Notes: a model not told the origin generated them from the sequence alone. Positions 24,350 to 33,822 are shown, counted from the stretch's first letter. The stretch: 38,771 nucleotides of DNA from Melioribacteraceae bacterium (GCA_028282005.1 JANQIV010000035.1:1-38771); one strand, 5' to 3'. Made by a program: numbers and translations.

Positions 24350-25825
24350 ATGAAAAACCTTACGATAATTTATTTTATTCTAGCTTCTTCCTTATTTCCG
24401 CAAACACAATTTAACAAATTTATTAACAATGTTAACTTAACATCTTCAATTTCTGAAAAAGATTCTATAGTAAGTGAGTTTATGAGTTACACGATTGACC
24501 AGGGGATTCCACTGATTGAGGAAGATACTGCCACTTTTATTTTACGAGGAACTGACATTAATAGCGTTTCAATTGCCGGAGATATAACAAAAGGGGGTGA
24601 AGAAGCAAATCCACTTATTAATCTGCCCGGGACAGATTTTTGGTATTTACGAAAACATTTGCTCCCAACTACCAGATTGGATTATTTCTACGCAGTTCAC
24701 AGATGGGAAGATGGATTTGTTAAACTGTTTGCAGAATTAGACCCTTTTAATCCGGCTATTTTACCCTGGGGCGATCTGGGTCAAATTAATGAATTAGCAA
24801 TGCCCGGCTTTGAACAACCAAGAGAAATTATTTACAACGAAAATATTCCACATGGCAAACTTGAAAATTTCACACTACTTAACATAGCTACTGAGCACAA
24901 CATAAATGTTTATTTACCGCCAGATTACGATGCAAACCAGAATTACCCGGTTACTTATTTTCATGACGGATCATTTTATATTTACAGTGGTTCAGCGGTA
25001 AATGTTATTGATAACCTTATTTACGAAAATAGAATAAAACCAATAATTGCTGTATTTGTTGATCCCGAACCGGGCAACCGCTATAATAATTATGTAAAAG
25101 AATCAGATAATTTTATTGACTTTTTTAACAATGTAGTTGTTAAGCACATTGATGAAAACTACAGTACAATTCAATCCGCTGAAGGGCGTGCAATGATTGG
25201 GCTTTCATTTGGCGGTAATATTGCTCCGCTTATAGTAAATAGCGAAAAAGGAGTATACGGATATTGCGGACTACATTCCGGAGCCTTTTGGCCACTATCA
25301 TATAAAGCACAAGATAAAATGTTAGAAAACGATTGGGGCATAAAATATTATGCAATTTGGGGAATCTACGAACCAAAATTAATGATTATCGGCAGAGATT
25401 TAAGAGATAAAATGGCTGAGAAAAACTATCCTTATTTTGAATGGGAAGAACATCCGCAAGGGCACAGTATGGGATTTTGGCGAGCGAAGATCGATGAATT
25501 TCTCGAGCATTTTTTCCCAGCTGAAAATGTAACATCAGTTCGAGAACCAAATGAAATTGATTTTAGTTTTTCTCTATTTCAAAATTATCCAAATCCTTTT
25601 AATCCGGTAACTAGTATAAAGTATCAAGTAGCAAGTATCACGAATGTAATTATTAAAATACATGATACATTAGGCCGCGAAGTTGCTACATTAGTAAACG
25701 AACAAAAATCTCCAGGTGAATATTCTGTAAATTTTAACGCAGAGAATTTATCAAGCGGTATTTATTATTATTCACTTAATATTGATGGGCGACAAATTTC
25801 AAAAAAAATGGTACTTTTGAAATAA
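24350..25825 (+). CDS. Secreted esterase with type IX secretion C-terminal tag
   Basis: A 491-residue protein in three parts. After a signal peptide (LTIIYFILASSLFPQT) there is an E-set/CBM48-like domain (ATFILRGTDINSVSIAGDIT, about 60-140), then an esterase D/enterochelin esterase-type alpha/beta hydrolase (about 175-395) with YLPPDYDANQNYPVTYFHDG, nucleophile Ser in MIGLSFGGN and His in PQGHSMGFW. The last 80 residues carry FQNYPNPFNPVTSIKY and end GRQISKKMVLLK, the sorting domain read by the type IX secretion system. It should therefore act at the cell surface or outside. Substrate not known; acyl esters of glycans or siderophores are possible. Confidence 0.92.
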   Translation: MKNLTIIYFILASSLFPQTQFNKFINNVNLTSSISEKDSIVSEFMSYTIDQGIPLIEEDTATFILRGTDINSVSIAGDITKGGEEANPLINLPGTDFWYLRKHLLPTTRLDYFYAVHRWEDGFVKLFAELDPFNPAILPWGDLGQINELAMPGFEQPREIIYNENIPHGKLENFTLLNIATEHNINVYLPPDYDANQNYPVTYFHDGSFYIYSGSAVNVIDNLIYENRIKPIIAVFVDPEPGNRYNNYVKESDNFIDFFNNVVVKHIDENYSTIQSAEGRAMIGLSFGGNIAPLIVNSEKGVYGYCGLHSGAFWPLSYKAQDKMLENDWGIKYYAIWGIYEPKLMIIGRDLRDKMAEKNYPYFEWEEHPQGHSMGFWRAKIDEFLEHFFPAENVTSVREPNEIDFSFSLFQNYPNPFNPVTSIKYQVASITNVIIKIHDTLGREVATLVNEQKSPGEYSVNFNAENLSSGIYYYSLNIDGRQISKKMVLLK

Positions 25826-25835
25826 AGGATTAAAA

Positions 25836-26048
25836 ATGATTAGTCAAGAATTACTAGATATTTTATGCTGCCCGGAATCTAAAGCTAATTTGGTATTGAA
25901 TGATAATTTTCTGATTTCGACAGACAAAGAAACACGTAGAAAATACAGAATCGATAATGATATTCCTGTTATGTTAATTGATGATTCTGAACAATTAGAT
26001 TTAGAAACCTGGCAGGAAATAATGAAAAAACACGGAAAAGAAATTTAA
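25836..26048 (+). CDS. Trm112-like small protein lacking zinc ligands
   Basis: A 70-residue protein of the Trm112 family (ISQELLDILCCPESKANL, then RKYRIDNDIPVMLIDDSEQL). Typical members have CPxCK and a later Cys pair for zinc; here the sequence is CCPESK and LIS, so only two adjacent cysteines remain and zinc binding is unlikely. Eukaryotic Trm112 activates methyltransferases; the bacterial role is unclear. It starts 10 bases after the esterase stop with an AAAGGATTAAAA ribosome site and precedes the FAD oxidase gene by 31 bases. Confidence 0.82.
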   Translation: MISQELLDILCCPESKANLVLNDNFLISTDKETRRKYRIDNDIPVMLIDDSEQLDLETWQEIMKKHGKEI

Positions 26049-26079
26049 CCCGCCGGTCTTGTTCAAGAAAGCAAATTAA

Positions 26080-27570
26080 ATGATTACAAAAACCAATCAT
26101 GAAGAAATTCAAAACTATCTCAACGATGCATCCAACTTTCATGGGACTTGTGAAAAAGTATTTATTCCAGAAACGGAAAACGAAGTTGCAGAAATTCTAA
26201 AGAAAGCAAACGAAAAAAAAATAAACGTAACCGTTTGCGGAAACAGAACAGGGCTAACCGGCTCATCGATCCCTCAAACCGGCTGGCTAATTTCCACTGA
26301 AAAATTGAATAGAATTGTTGAGATTAATAGAAATGAAAAATATGCCGTAGTTGAGCCTGCTATAATTTTATCAGATCTTCAAGAAGAAGTGACTTCGCAA
26401 GATTTGTATTACCCTCCAGATCCAACAGAAACAAACTGTTTTATAGGAGGAAATGTTGCTACAAATTCGTCCGGAGCAAAATCCTTTAAATATGGCCCGA
26501 CAAGAGATTATGTCTTGGGGTTGAAAATTATTCTTCCAAATGGGGAAAAGTTAACTATACAAAGAGGACTCTTTTTTGCAAATGGAAATAAAGCTCAGAT
26601 TATTTCCGACGAAAAGAATATTTACAATTTTGAAATTCCTGATTGCAATATGCCGCAAACAAAGCATGCAGCCGGGTACTTCTGCAAACCTAACATGGAT
26701 TTAATTGATCTGTTTATTGGCAGCGAGGGCACACTCGGAATTATTACTGAAATAAAATTGAAGCTATTGGACAAACCGGAAAATATATTGTCGTGTGTAG
26801 TGTTTTTTGATAGCGAAACGGACGCATTAAGTTTTTTGACAGAAGTAAGAAACAAATCATTAAAATCAAAAAAAGAAAAACAAACAGTTAAAATAGGTGC
26901 ACGAGGCCTAGAGTTCTTCGATTATTATTCATTAAAATTTATGTCTAAAGATTTCTCAAAAATTCCGGAATCAGCAAAAGCCGCAATTTGGTTTGAACAG
27001 GAAATTAATTCTGAAAATGAAGAAACTGTATTAAACGAATGGCTTAAATTAATTGAAGAATTTAATGCTGATGTTGAATCAGCCTGGATTGCAGCTAACG
27101 AAAAAGACAGGCTCGAGTTCAAAGATTTCAGACACACAATTTCATTAAAAGTAGTAGATTACGTGGCGCAACAGAAAATTACAAAAACTGCTACGGACAC
27201 TGCTGTTCCGCATAATCATTTCATTGAGTTTTATAAATGTGCAAAACAATTTCCGGAAACGGCTGGAATAGATTACATAGTTTACGGCCACTTCGGAGAT
27301 TCTCACATTCATTTGAATATGCTTCCGAAAAATGATAAAGAATTAAAGAAAGCAAAAGAAATTTATGGTCGAATTTGTGAGCTTGCAGTTAGTATGGGCG
27401 GAACAATTTCAGCAGAGCACGGTATAGGAAAACTCAAAAGAAATTATTTACTGAAAATGTATGGTGAAAAAAACATCATAAAAATGGCTCGTCTAAAAAA
27501 GGTACTCGATCCAAATTGCATTTTATGTATTAACAATATTTTTGATGAAAAATATCTAAATGAAGCTTAG
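26080..27570 (+). CDS. GlcD-type FAD-linked oxidase (D-lactate/glycolate dehydrogenase family)
   Basis: A 496-residue flavoprotein oxidoreductase acting on 2-hydroxy acids. The N-terminal FAD-binding domain shows VTVCGNRTGLTGSSIPQ, AVVEPAIILSDLQEEV, PPDPTE and IGGNVATNSSGAKSFKYGPTRDYVLGL, and GSEGTLGIITEI. The C-terminal domain has GHFGDSHIHLNMLP (metal/substrate-binding His) and GGTISAEHGIGKLKRNYL, both diagnostic of D-lactate and glycolate oxidases. All active-site residues I can check are kept. Electron acceptor and exact substrate are not clear: no GlcE/GlcF or LldE partner is nearby. The TPR gene follows by 3 bases. Confidence 0.92.
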   Translation: MITKTNHEEIQNYLNDASNFHGTCEKVFIPETENEVAEILKKANEKKINVTVCGNRTGLTGSSIPQTGWLISTEKLNRIVEINRNEKYAVVEPAIILSDLQEEVTSQDLYYPPDPTETNCFIGGNVATNSSGAKSFKYGPTRDYVLGLKIILPNGEKLTIQRGLFFANGNKAQIISDEKNIYNFEIPDCNMPQTKHAAGYFCKPNMDLIDLFIGSEGTLGIITEIKLKLLDKPENILSCVVFFDSETDALSFLTEVRNKSLKSKKEKQTVKIGARGLEFFDYYSLKFMSKDFSKIPESAKAAIWFEQEINSENEETVLNEWLKLIEEFNADVESAWIAANEKDRLEFKDFRHTISLKVVDYVAQQKITKTATDTAVPHNHFIEFYKCAKQFPETAGIDYIVYGHFGDSHIHLNMLPKNDKELKKAKEIYGRICELAVSMGGTISAEHGIGKLKRNYLLKMYGEKNIIKMARLKKVLDPNCILCINNIFDEKYLNEA

Positions 27571-27573
27571 CTG

Positions 27574-29424
27574 ATGAAAAAGAACTTAATTCATATTTTG
27601 ATATTCTTAGTATTTGTAACAGTCTTGCCCGCACAAAATGATCCTCAAATTCAAAGCCGGAAAAACCTAGCCGAGTTATTTGTTAAATCCGGGCAACTCG
27701 CAAGAGCAAAGGAAATTTACAAGGAGTTGGTTAATCTTCAACCGTGGAATTTTGAAAATTACGCTTCGCTAAATAATATTTTATTGAAATTAAAAGAGTA
27801 CGACGAATCAATTAGTTTACTTACAAGTAAAATAGAGAACACTCCGAATGATCCCGGATACTACGGACTGCTGGGTTCAACATATCACACAATGGGAGAA
27901 TACGACAAAGCATTCGAAATATGGGATAAAGGAATAAGTGTAAATAACAACTCCGAATCAAACATTCGATTAATGGTAAACTTTGCAGTTCAGAATCGAG
28001 CTTTTGATAAAGCTGTTGAATACCTTCGTAAAGGAAAAGAAATCTCTAAGAATCCGATTGGCTTTTCGCTTCAGCTCGGTAATTATTTATTAACAACAAT
28101 GAAATTCAAAGAAGGTGCTGACGAGTATTGCGAAATTCTAAAACATACCCCCTCACAAATGGGATCGGTAAAAAGTAGGTTTCAAAGATATCTAAGCAGA
28201 GAACAAGCATACGAAGCCTTTGTTGAATCGGTAGAAGAGTATTATCAAAAAACAGACATGCCGATATATCTGGAGCTGCTTAGTTTCATTTATTCTTACA
28301 CAAAACAAAACGACAAAGCTCTTGAGACACTCGTAAAATTTGAGGAAGAAACTAAATCTAACGGAATGAAGATTTACAACTTTGCAAATAGTTCGTTTCT
28401 TGGAAAAAACTATGACGTTTCTTTGAATGCTTATAAATATCTAATAGACAACTATGTTAACTCAACCTTCTATCCTGAATCAAGGCTGGGTTACACCCGT
28501 TCCAAACATTTTAAATTAATTGATAAACATAAAAATATAAACAGTTGGAAACCGCTGAACGCTAAAGACACAAGCGGGGCACATCATTTTGATGAAATAT
28601 TAAAATCTTATTACGATTTATTTGAAAAAAATAAACGCATCAGTTATAAAATTGAAATACTATACGAGATCGGTAAAATTTTTGAAGATGTTTATTTTGA
28701 TTATGCCAGAGCTGACAGTATTTACAAACAAATAGTCTCTTTGAATAAAAATATTCAACTCACTAATGAAACGATATCACGGCTTGTTACACTTTCAATT
28801 AAAAATAACAATCTTGATGAAGCCAAAAATTATGCAGAAAAATTAATTGAAAGAAAGCGAAGCAGTGCAAACCACAAAAGTTTTGCAAGGTTTATAAAAT
28901 CTAAGATATTTTTCTGGAAAGGTGATGTGGATTCTTCACTAAGCAAGTTGAACGAAATTACTTCGAATTTATCAGACAATTACTCAAATAATGCCATTGA
29001 ACTTTCGATAATACAGAATAGTTTAAAGAAAGACTCAATGAGCTTAAATAAATTTGCAAAAGCGGATATGTTAATTGAACAACAAAAATACAAAGAAGCA
29101 AAAATTTTATTGAATGAATTAAAAGAAAATCAGAACCTATTTTTGATTGCTGATGCTGTAAAATACAAACTTGCTGAAATTAACATAGCGACCGACAGTT
29201 TTGACACAGCAGAAATACTGCTAAACGAGATTTCTGAAAAAGAAATGCCAAGTGCATATGCAGATAAATCACTTTTCCTTTTAGGTAATCTTTATTTAAA
29301 CGGATATTCAAACAAATCACAAGCTAAACTTGCTTATCAGAAATTACTTGAAAATTTCCCCAACAGCCTTTATTTTGATAGGTCAAGACAAATTTTAAAT
29401 AGTTTAGGCGAAAACAGTATATGA
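27574..29424 (+). CDS. Secreted TPR-repeat protein coupled to clpX
   Basis: A 616-residue exported protein: signal peptide [21 protein letters not shown], then about a dozen TPR-like helical pairs. Clear repeats are [67 protein letters not shown], and [25 protein letters not shown] close to the C-terminus. This arrangement resembles outer-membrane-associated scaffold proteins (YfgC/BamD-like tetratrico proteins). It ends ATGA into clpX and starts three bases after the oxidase gene, so expression is tied to both. No enzymatic domain seen. Confidence 0.85.
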   Translation: MKKNLIHILIFLVFVTVLPAQNDPQIQSRKNLAELFVKSGQLARAKEIYKELVNLQPWNFENYASLNNILLKLKEYDESISLLTSKIENTPNDPGYYGLLGSTYHTMGEYDKAFEIWDKGISVNNNSESNIRLMVNFAVQNRAFDKAVEYLRKGKEISKNPIGFSLQLGNYLLTTMKFKEGADEYCEILKHTPSQMGSVKSRFQRYLSREQAYEAFVESVEEYYQKTDMPIYLELLSFIYSYTKQNDKALETLVKFEEETKSNGMKIYNFANSSFLGKNYDVSLNAYKYLIDNYVNSTFYPESRLGYTRSKHFKLIDKHKNINSWKPLNAKDTSGAHHFDEILKSYYDLFEKNKRISYKIEILYEIGKIFEDVYFDYARADSIYKQIVSLNKNIQLTNETISRLVTLSIKNNNLDEAKNYAEKLIERKRSSANHKSFARFIKSKIFFWKGDVDSSLSKLNEITSNLSDNYSNNAIELSIIQNSLKKDSMSLNKFAKADMLIEQQKYKEAKILLNELKENQNLFLIADAVKYKLAEINIATDSFDTAEILLNEISEKEMPSAYADKSLFLLGNLYLNGYSNKSQAKLAYQKLLENFPNSLYFDRSRQILNSLGENSI

Positions 29425-30671
29425 CAGAAACTGAAGAAAAAAAGATTAAATGCTCATTTTGCGGAAGAGATTCATCTGAAGTAACAAGCATGGTTGCCGG
29501 CCCGGATGTTTACATTTGTGATATTTGCATTAAAACCAGTGTTGATATTCTAAAAAATAATTTAGCTGCATTTAACACTAAAAGTTCATCAAAAGGGAAT
29601 CTAACTCCGGATTTAATTAAAAAGAGTTTAGATGAATATGTAATTGGACAGGACAGAGCCAAAAAAGTATTATCTGTAGCTGTTTACAACCACTACAAAA
29701 GAATCAATGCTTCGGATTCATATTTTGAACTTGATGATGTTGAAATCGAGAAAAGTAATATTTTATTAATTGGCCCAACCGGTGTTGGTAAAACATTAGT
29801 TGCACAAACGCTTGCAAAAATATTAGATGTACCATTTGCAATAGCTGATGCAACAACTTTAACAGAAGCCGGCTACGTTGGTGATGATGTTGAAACTGTA
29901 CTCGTAAGACTTTTACAAGCTGCAGATTATAATTTAGAGAAAGCTCAAAAAGGTATTATTTATATCGATGAACTTGATAAAATCTCGAGAAAAAGTGAGA
30001 GCACATCAATCACCCGTGATGTTTCCGGTGAAGGTGTACAGCAGGCTTTACTAAAAATTTTGGAAGGAACAGTTGCAGGAGTTCCACCACGTGGTGGACG
30101 AAAACACCCGGAGCAAAGTTTAATCAATATAAATACAAAAAATATTTTATTTATAGTTGGCGGCGCTTTTGACGGAATAGAACCGGTAATTGCTTCACGA
30201 ATAAATAAAAACACAATGGGGTTTGGAACGGACATTTCCAAAAATGAAGAGCTAAACAAAGACGATTTAATGCAGCTTGTTCAACCGGAAGATTTGTTAA
30301 AATACGGTTTAATTCCCGAGTTAATAGGCAGATTGCCAGTTGTTGCACCACTTCATTCTTTAAATGAAGATGCTCTTAAAAATATCCTTACAAAACCGAA
30401 AAACGCAATTGTAAAACAATTCAAAAAACTGTTTTTAATCGAAGGAATTGAATTAGAATTTGAAGATGAAGCATTGGATGTTATCGTTAAAAAAGCTCAA
30501 GAACGCAAAACCGGAGCAAGAGCTTTAAGATCAATTGTTGAAAATGTTCTATTAGATATTATGTATGAAATTCCGACAATGGAAAACGTTGATAAATGTT
30601 TGATTACAAAAGACTCTGTTCTAACAGGTGCAAAACCCCTTTACATCGAATCTGACAGAAAATCTGCATAA
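29421..30671 (+). CDS. clpX: ClpX ATPase, substrate-recognition subunit of ClpXP
   Basis: A 416-residue AAA+ unfoldase. The N-terminal zinc-binding domain has C11, C14, C33 and C36 (CSFCGRD and CDICI); Walker A GPTGVGKT at 118-125; the pore loop GYVGDDVET; Walker [11 protein letters not shown]; the RKH-type loop and sensor motifs ([34 protein letters not shown]). It unfolds tagged proteins for ClpP and acts alone as a chaperone. clpP is not beside it, unlike many bacteria where clpP precedes clpX; here a secreted TPR gene does, overlapping by ATGA. A clear terminator closes the operon. Confidence 0.97.
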   Translation: MTETEEKKIKCSFCGRDSSEVTSMVAGPDVYICDICIKTSVDILKNNLAAFNTKSSSKGNLTPDLIKKSLDEYVIGQDRAKKVLSVAVYNHYKRINASDSYFELDDVEIEKSNILLIGPTGVGKTLVAQTLAKILDVPFAIADATTLTEAGYVGDDVETVLVRLLQAADYNLEKAQKGIIYIDELDKISRKSESTSITRDVSGEGVQQALLKILEGTVAGVPPRGGRKHPEQSLININTKNILFIVGGAFDGIEPVIASRINKNTMGFGTDISKNEELNKDDLMQLVQPEDLLKYGLIPELIGRLPVVAPLHSLNEDALKNILTKPKNAIVKQFKKLFLIEGIELEFEDEALDVIVKKAQERKTGARALRSIVENVLLDIMYEIPTMENVDKCLITKDSVLTGAKPLYIESDRKSA

Positions 30672-30681
30672 AAACTTCATT

Positions 30682-30716
30682 TGAGGATATTAATTTTAAC
30701 TCGCTTAATATCCTCA
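30682..30716 (+). terminator. Terminator of the clpX operon
   Basis: Perfect 12-base arms TGAGGATATTAA (30682-30693) and TTAATATCCTCA (30705-30716) with an 11-base loop, followed by TTTTAAAT, 10 bases past the clpX stop. Confidence 0.82.
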
Positions 30717-30781
30717 TTTTAAATCTCAATAGTAAAACATCAATCGTTTGCCCAATTTATTGGAAATTTCGATATCAATTA

Positions 30782-30856
30782 ATGTAAACGCCTAGTTTTA
30801 CATCTTTTGAAATCCCTCGACCTCTCTTTATAGGCATGCTCTCCTTGCATGCCTAT
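30782..30856 (+). other. Two consecutive hairpins upstream of the amidotransferase-fold gene
   Basis: A weak hairpin (ATGTAAA 30782-30788 with TTTACAT 30797-30803) is followed by a strong one (ATAGGCATGC 30830-30839 with GCATGCCTAT 30847-30856, 7-base loop) and TTTATTT. The second looks like a terminator with no gene before it, so a short RNA between 30720 and 30860, or a leader attenuator, is possible. Confidence 0.45.
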
Positions 30857-30935
30857 TTATTTAAAATCAGAACAAATTTATCAATAGATTGTTTTATGGT
30901 AACTGATTATAATTAATTCTTAAATCCTAGGTAAT

Positions 30936-32186
30936 ATGAAAATCTTTACACTTACAATGTTGCTTTTAAATTTTTTGATTGGACAAACAAAAATCTTAAT
31001 CCCAATGGACTTGGAACAATCTGATCATTTAAAGGCTTACGGAATAACATTTAATGCGTTAAAAGATAATCTCACTGCTGATTGGCTATTAAATTACCGT
31101 GGAGGCTCATTTTTAATTGATTACTCCGAAAAGCTCTCATTACAATGCAGAGTTAAGGGTGTGAATTTTGAACAGATTTCAACTCAGCAGGCTGCAGAAA
31201 TATATGCCTTTGTTCAAAGTGAAGAACAGAATATGGAAGTTGTGAGACTTGAAACGGCTCCGAAAATAGCCGTTTACGTTCCCCCAACCTATCAGCCATG
31301 GGATGATGCCGTAACAATGGTTTTAGAATATGCAGAAGTTGAATATAATAAATTGTGGATAGAAGAAATTTTGCGCGGCGATCTTGAAGATTACGATTGG
31401 CTGCATTTGCACCATGAAGATTTTACGGGACAGTATGGGAAGTTTTACGCAAGTTTCCGCGGAGCGCAGTGGTACATTGAACAACAAATACTTTTTGAAA
31501 GCGAAGCCAAACGACTTGGTTTTGCAAAAGTTTCAGATATGGAAAAAGCTGTAGTACAGACAATTAAAGATTATATTGGCCAGGGCGGATTTTTATTTGC
31601 AATGTGTTCCGCAACAGATTCGTTCGATATAGCTCTATCTGCGATGGAAGTTGATATCGTTGATAAAATGTTTGATGGAGATGCTCCCGATGCAAATGCA
31701 GAAGATTATCTTGATTTTACAAATACTTTTGCTTTTAAGAATTTTGATCTGGAAATGAACCCATTCGTTTACGAGTACAGTGACATTGATATTCAGCCAG
31801 TGGAAATCGGAAATCAAAATAACGACTATTTCACTTTGTTCGATTTCTCCGCTAAATATGATCCCGTCCCGACAATGCTGACGCAAAATCACACCAATGT
31901 TGTTCGTGGATTCATGGGACAGACAACAATGTTCAGAAAAGATAAAATTAAAAAGTCAGTTATTTTATTGGCTGAAAGGCCAAATACTGACCAGGTAAAA
32001 TATATTCATGGAAATTACGGAAGAGGGACATTCACATTTTACGGCGGTCACGATCCGGAAGATTATCAGCATGCTGTTGGCGATCCGCCAACTGATTTAA
32101 GTTTGCATAAAAACTCTCCGGGGTATCGGTTGATTTTAAACAACATTCTTTTCCCTGCTGCAAAAAAGAAAAAACAAAAAACTTAA
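30936..32186 (+). CDS. Exported amidotransferase-fold protein (often labelled asparagine synthetase B)
   Basis: A 416-residue protein with a short signal peptide (MKIFTLTMLLLNFLIGQTK). From about residue 105 the order KIAVYVPPTYQPWDDAV, YDWLHLHHEDFTGQYG, GGFLFAMCSATDSFD and GRGTFTFYGGHDPEDYQ follows a class I glutamine amidotransferase-like or ThuA-like fold, with Cys in AMCSATDS at the usual nucleophile-elbow place and His in GGHDPEDY near the end. Homologues in Bacteroidota are often named asparagine synthetase B, but I see no ATP-pyrophosphatase domain, so that name is probably wrong. True function unknown; the lysine-rich tail KKKKQKT is unusual. ATG 30936 has little ribosome site. Confidence 0.75.
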   Translation: MKIFTLTMLLLNFLIGQTKILIPMDLEQSDHLKAYGITFNALKDNLTADWLLNYRGGSFLIDYSEKLSLQCRVKGVNFEQISTQQAAEIYAFVQSEEQNMEVVRLETAPKIAVYVPPTYQPWDDAVTMVLEYAEVEYNKLWIEEILRGDLEDYDWLHLHHEDFTGQYGKFYASFRGAQWYIEQQILFESEAKRLGFAKVSDMEKAVVQTIKDYIGQGGFLFAMCSATDSFDIALSAMEVDIVDKMFDGDAPDANAEDYLDFTNTFAFKNFDLEMNPFVYEYSDIDIQPVEIGNQNNDYFTLFDFSAKYDPVPTMLTQNHTNVVRGFMGQTTMFRKDKIKKSVILLAERPNTDQVKYIHGNYGRGTFTFYGGHDPEDYQHAVGDPPTDLSLHKNSPGYRLILNNILFPAAKKKKQKT

Positions 32187-32223
32187 GCTGAAACCAATTA
32201 ACGAAAGCTGAATCAAACTAAAT

Positions 32224-32877
32224 ATGAAAAAGTTGAAAATCAGAGATACAGAAGAAGAATTTAATGTTGGTAAAATTGTTTGTGTAGGCAGAAATTATGT
32301 AAAGCATGCAGAAGAACTCGGAAATGAAGTTCCTAAATTCCCCATAATTTTTTTAAAGCCTGTTTCATCGCTGATTCAATCCGGTGAAAAAATTGAGCAT
32401 CCGGATTACTCAGAAGAAATGCATCACGAAGTTGAACTTGTTTTATTAATTGGAAAAGATATAAAAAACGCCAATGATAATGAAGCTGAAGAAGCTATTG
32501 CTGGATATGCTGTTGGATTGGATATGACTTTACGAGATTTACAGAATCAATTTAAAAGCAAAGGGCAACCATGGACACTTGCAAAAGTTTTTGACGCCTC
32601 AGCTGTTGTTTCGGATTTTATTTCTAAAGATGAAGTTGATGTAACAAAAGAAAAAATCTATTTAAAAGTGAATGAAGAATTAAAACAAGATTCCACTTTG
32701 GATAAAATGATTTTCAATAACATAGAAATTATTAAATTTATCTCTTCAAAAATGACTTTGGAAAAAGGAGATCTGATTTTTACAGGAACACCGGAAGGTG
32801 TTGGCAAAGTTGTAAAAGGAGATAAAATTTCCGCCGGAATTGGCGATAATTTAAGATTGGAAACTGAAATTACATAA
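32224..32877 (+). CDS. Fumarylacetoacetate hydrolase family protein (acylpyruvase-like)
   Basis: A 217-residue FAH-fold enzyme, close in pattern to FAHD1/YcgM acylpyruvate hydrolases and oxaloacetate decarboxylases. It has IVCVGRNYVKHAEELG, PIIFLKPVSSLI, HHEVELVLLIGKDIKN (first two metal-binding Glu residues), GYAVGLDMTLRDLQ (metal-binding Asp), KGQPWTLAKVFD and the closing GDLIFTGTPEGVGKV. A divalent-metal active site for cleaving C-C bonds in 2-oxo acids is expected. Single gene; spaced 37 bases after the previous one. Confidence 0.93.
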   Translation: MKKLKIRDTEEEFNVGKIVCVGRNYVKHAEELGNEVPKFPIIFLKPVSSLIQSGEKIEHPDYSEEMHHEVELVLLIGKDIKNANDNEAEEAIAGYAVGLDMTLRDLQNQFKSKGQPWTLAKVFDASAVVSDFISKDEVDVTKEKIYLKVNEELKQDSTLDKMIFNNIEIIKFISSKMTLEKGDLIFTGTPEGVGKVVKGDKISAGIGDNLRLETEIT

Positions 32878-32906
32878 TCACCTTAGAAAAGGTCTAAAAA
32901 CTTTAA

Positions 32907-33001
32907 TTGTCATTTCGAATCGAACGGAGTGAGTGTGAGAAATCTCCTTCTGCAGCATGAACAATAAGATTCTCACGTCGCATTGCTCCTCAGAATGACA
33001 A
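32907..33001. repeat. Imperfect palindromic element with GTCATT ends
   Basis: The outer arms TTGTCATT (32907-32914) and AATGACAA (32994-33001) are exact complements; an inner pair GTGAGAAATCT and AGATTCTCAC matches with one bulge. Read in reverse it begins TTGTCATTCTGAGGAGC, the beginning of a dispersed element common in Bacteroidota; a fragment is at 8936-8946. It sits between the FAH gene and the FmdB gene. Confidence 0.65.
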
Positions 33002-33032
33002 CACAAAAATTATTAAAACATCGGAGATCACA

Positions 33033-33263
33033 ATGCCTGTATTTGAATACCAATGTAAAGATTGTAATGATAAATATGAAATCTATCACAAGTCGTTAAG
33101 CAGCCAGGAAAAAATAGAATGCCCATCTTGTGGGTCTGAACAAAGCAAAAAATTATTTTCCTCTTTTACTTCTGTTGAGTCAACTCCTTCTTTTGAGGGT
33201 GGTGGTGCTTGTGGAGCACCGTCAGTACCGAGTTGTACAAATGGAATGTGCGGATTGAATTAA
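33033..33263 (+). CDS. FmdB family zinc ribbon protein
   Basis: A 76-residue protein of the FmdB/CxxC_CxxC_SSSS type. A zinc ribbon is formed by YQCKDCND and IECPSCGSEQSKKLF, and a Gly/Cys-rich tail (GGGACGAPSVPSCTNGMCGLN) follows, as in many family members. The first member was linked to regulation of formamidase in Methylophilus, but the general role is unknown. ATG 33033 is preceded by CGGAGATCACA. A 29-bp palindrome lies 18 bases past its stop, against the convergent carbonic anhydrase gene. Confidence 0.92.
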   Translation: MPVFEYQCKDCNDKYEIYHKSLSSQEKIECPSCGSEQSKKLFSSFTSVESTPSFEGGGACGAPSVPSCTNGMCGLN

Positions 33264-33281
33264 TTTATTTATGAGTTTACC

Positions 33282-33310
33282 TGTAACGCAGATTTGAAAT
33301 CTGCGTTACA
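33282..33310. repeat. 29-bp perfect palindrome (copy A)
   Basis: Arms TGTAACGCAGATTT and AAATCTGCGTTACA around a single G. It provides the stop codon of the carbonic anhydrase gene and lies between two convergent genes. The copy at 36569-36597 has identical architecture with paired base changes. Confidence 0.85.
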
Positions 33311-33797
33311 ACTTTTCTAAAAAACCTGTCTTAACATCATAAATTAATCCATGGATTTTAATCGAGTCAGGCACAAGTGAATGATTCTTTAATTTCTCTA
33401 AATCTTCTTTTAAACATTTTTTATTGTCTTCGAAAGTTAGCCAATCAATTTTTTTTGATTCGTTTTCAATCCCAAACTCTTTATCAATTTCCTCATTAGT
33501 AACACAACACATCCCGCAGCTAGTGTGCTGAATAACAAACCACTCATCAGTTCCCAATAACTTATGAGAGATCAACAATGACCTAATTGCGTCGTCACTT
33601 ACCCTTCCTCCCGCATTTCTAATAACGTGCGCGTCGCCTTCAGCTAACCCGGCAAACTTAGCTGGGTCAAGCCTTGCGTCCATACAAGTTAAAATTGCAA
33701 AATGTTTTTTCGGCGGAGACTTTAGTTCAGATTTGCTTTTAAAGCCAGATGCATACTTTTTATTTGCAGATAAAATTTCATTAAGTATTTCGCTCAT
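33306..33797 (-). CDS. Beta-carbonic anhydrase
   Basis: A 163-residue cytoplasmic zinc enzyme that interconverts carbon dioxide and bicarbonate. The zinc ligands are the Cys in [11 protein letters not shown] (with the C-x-D-x-R dyad), and His and Cys in [36 protein letters not shown] matches the Mycobacterium tuberculosis Rv1284-like short type closely, and the length agrees. ATG 33797 is selected because an in-frame start at 33839 would overlap the upstream dehydratase gene and lack a family match. It starts 25 bases after that gene, so the two share a transcript under the TetR gene further up. Confidence 0.92.
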   Translation of the reverse strand: MSEILNEILSANKKYASGFKSKSELKSPPKKHFAILTCMDARLDPAKFAGLAEGDAHVIRNAGGRVSDDAIRSLLISHKLLGTDEWFVIQHTSCGMCCVTNEEIDKEFGIENESKKIDWLTFEDNKKCLKEDLEKLKNHSLVPDSIKIHGLIYDVKTGFLEKL

Positions 33798-33822
33798 ATA
33801 ATTAATTCCTCTCAATAAATTT

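Noticed and set aside
30936-32186. Calling this gene asparagine synthetase
   Set aside because: No glutaminase N-terminal Cys and no ATP-pyrophosphatase domain; it has a signal peptide.
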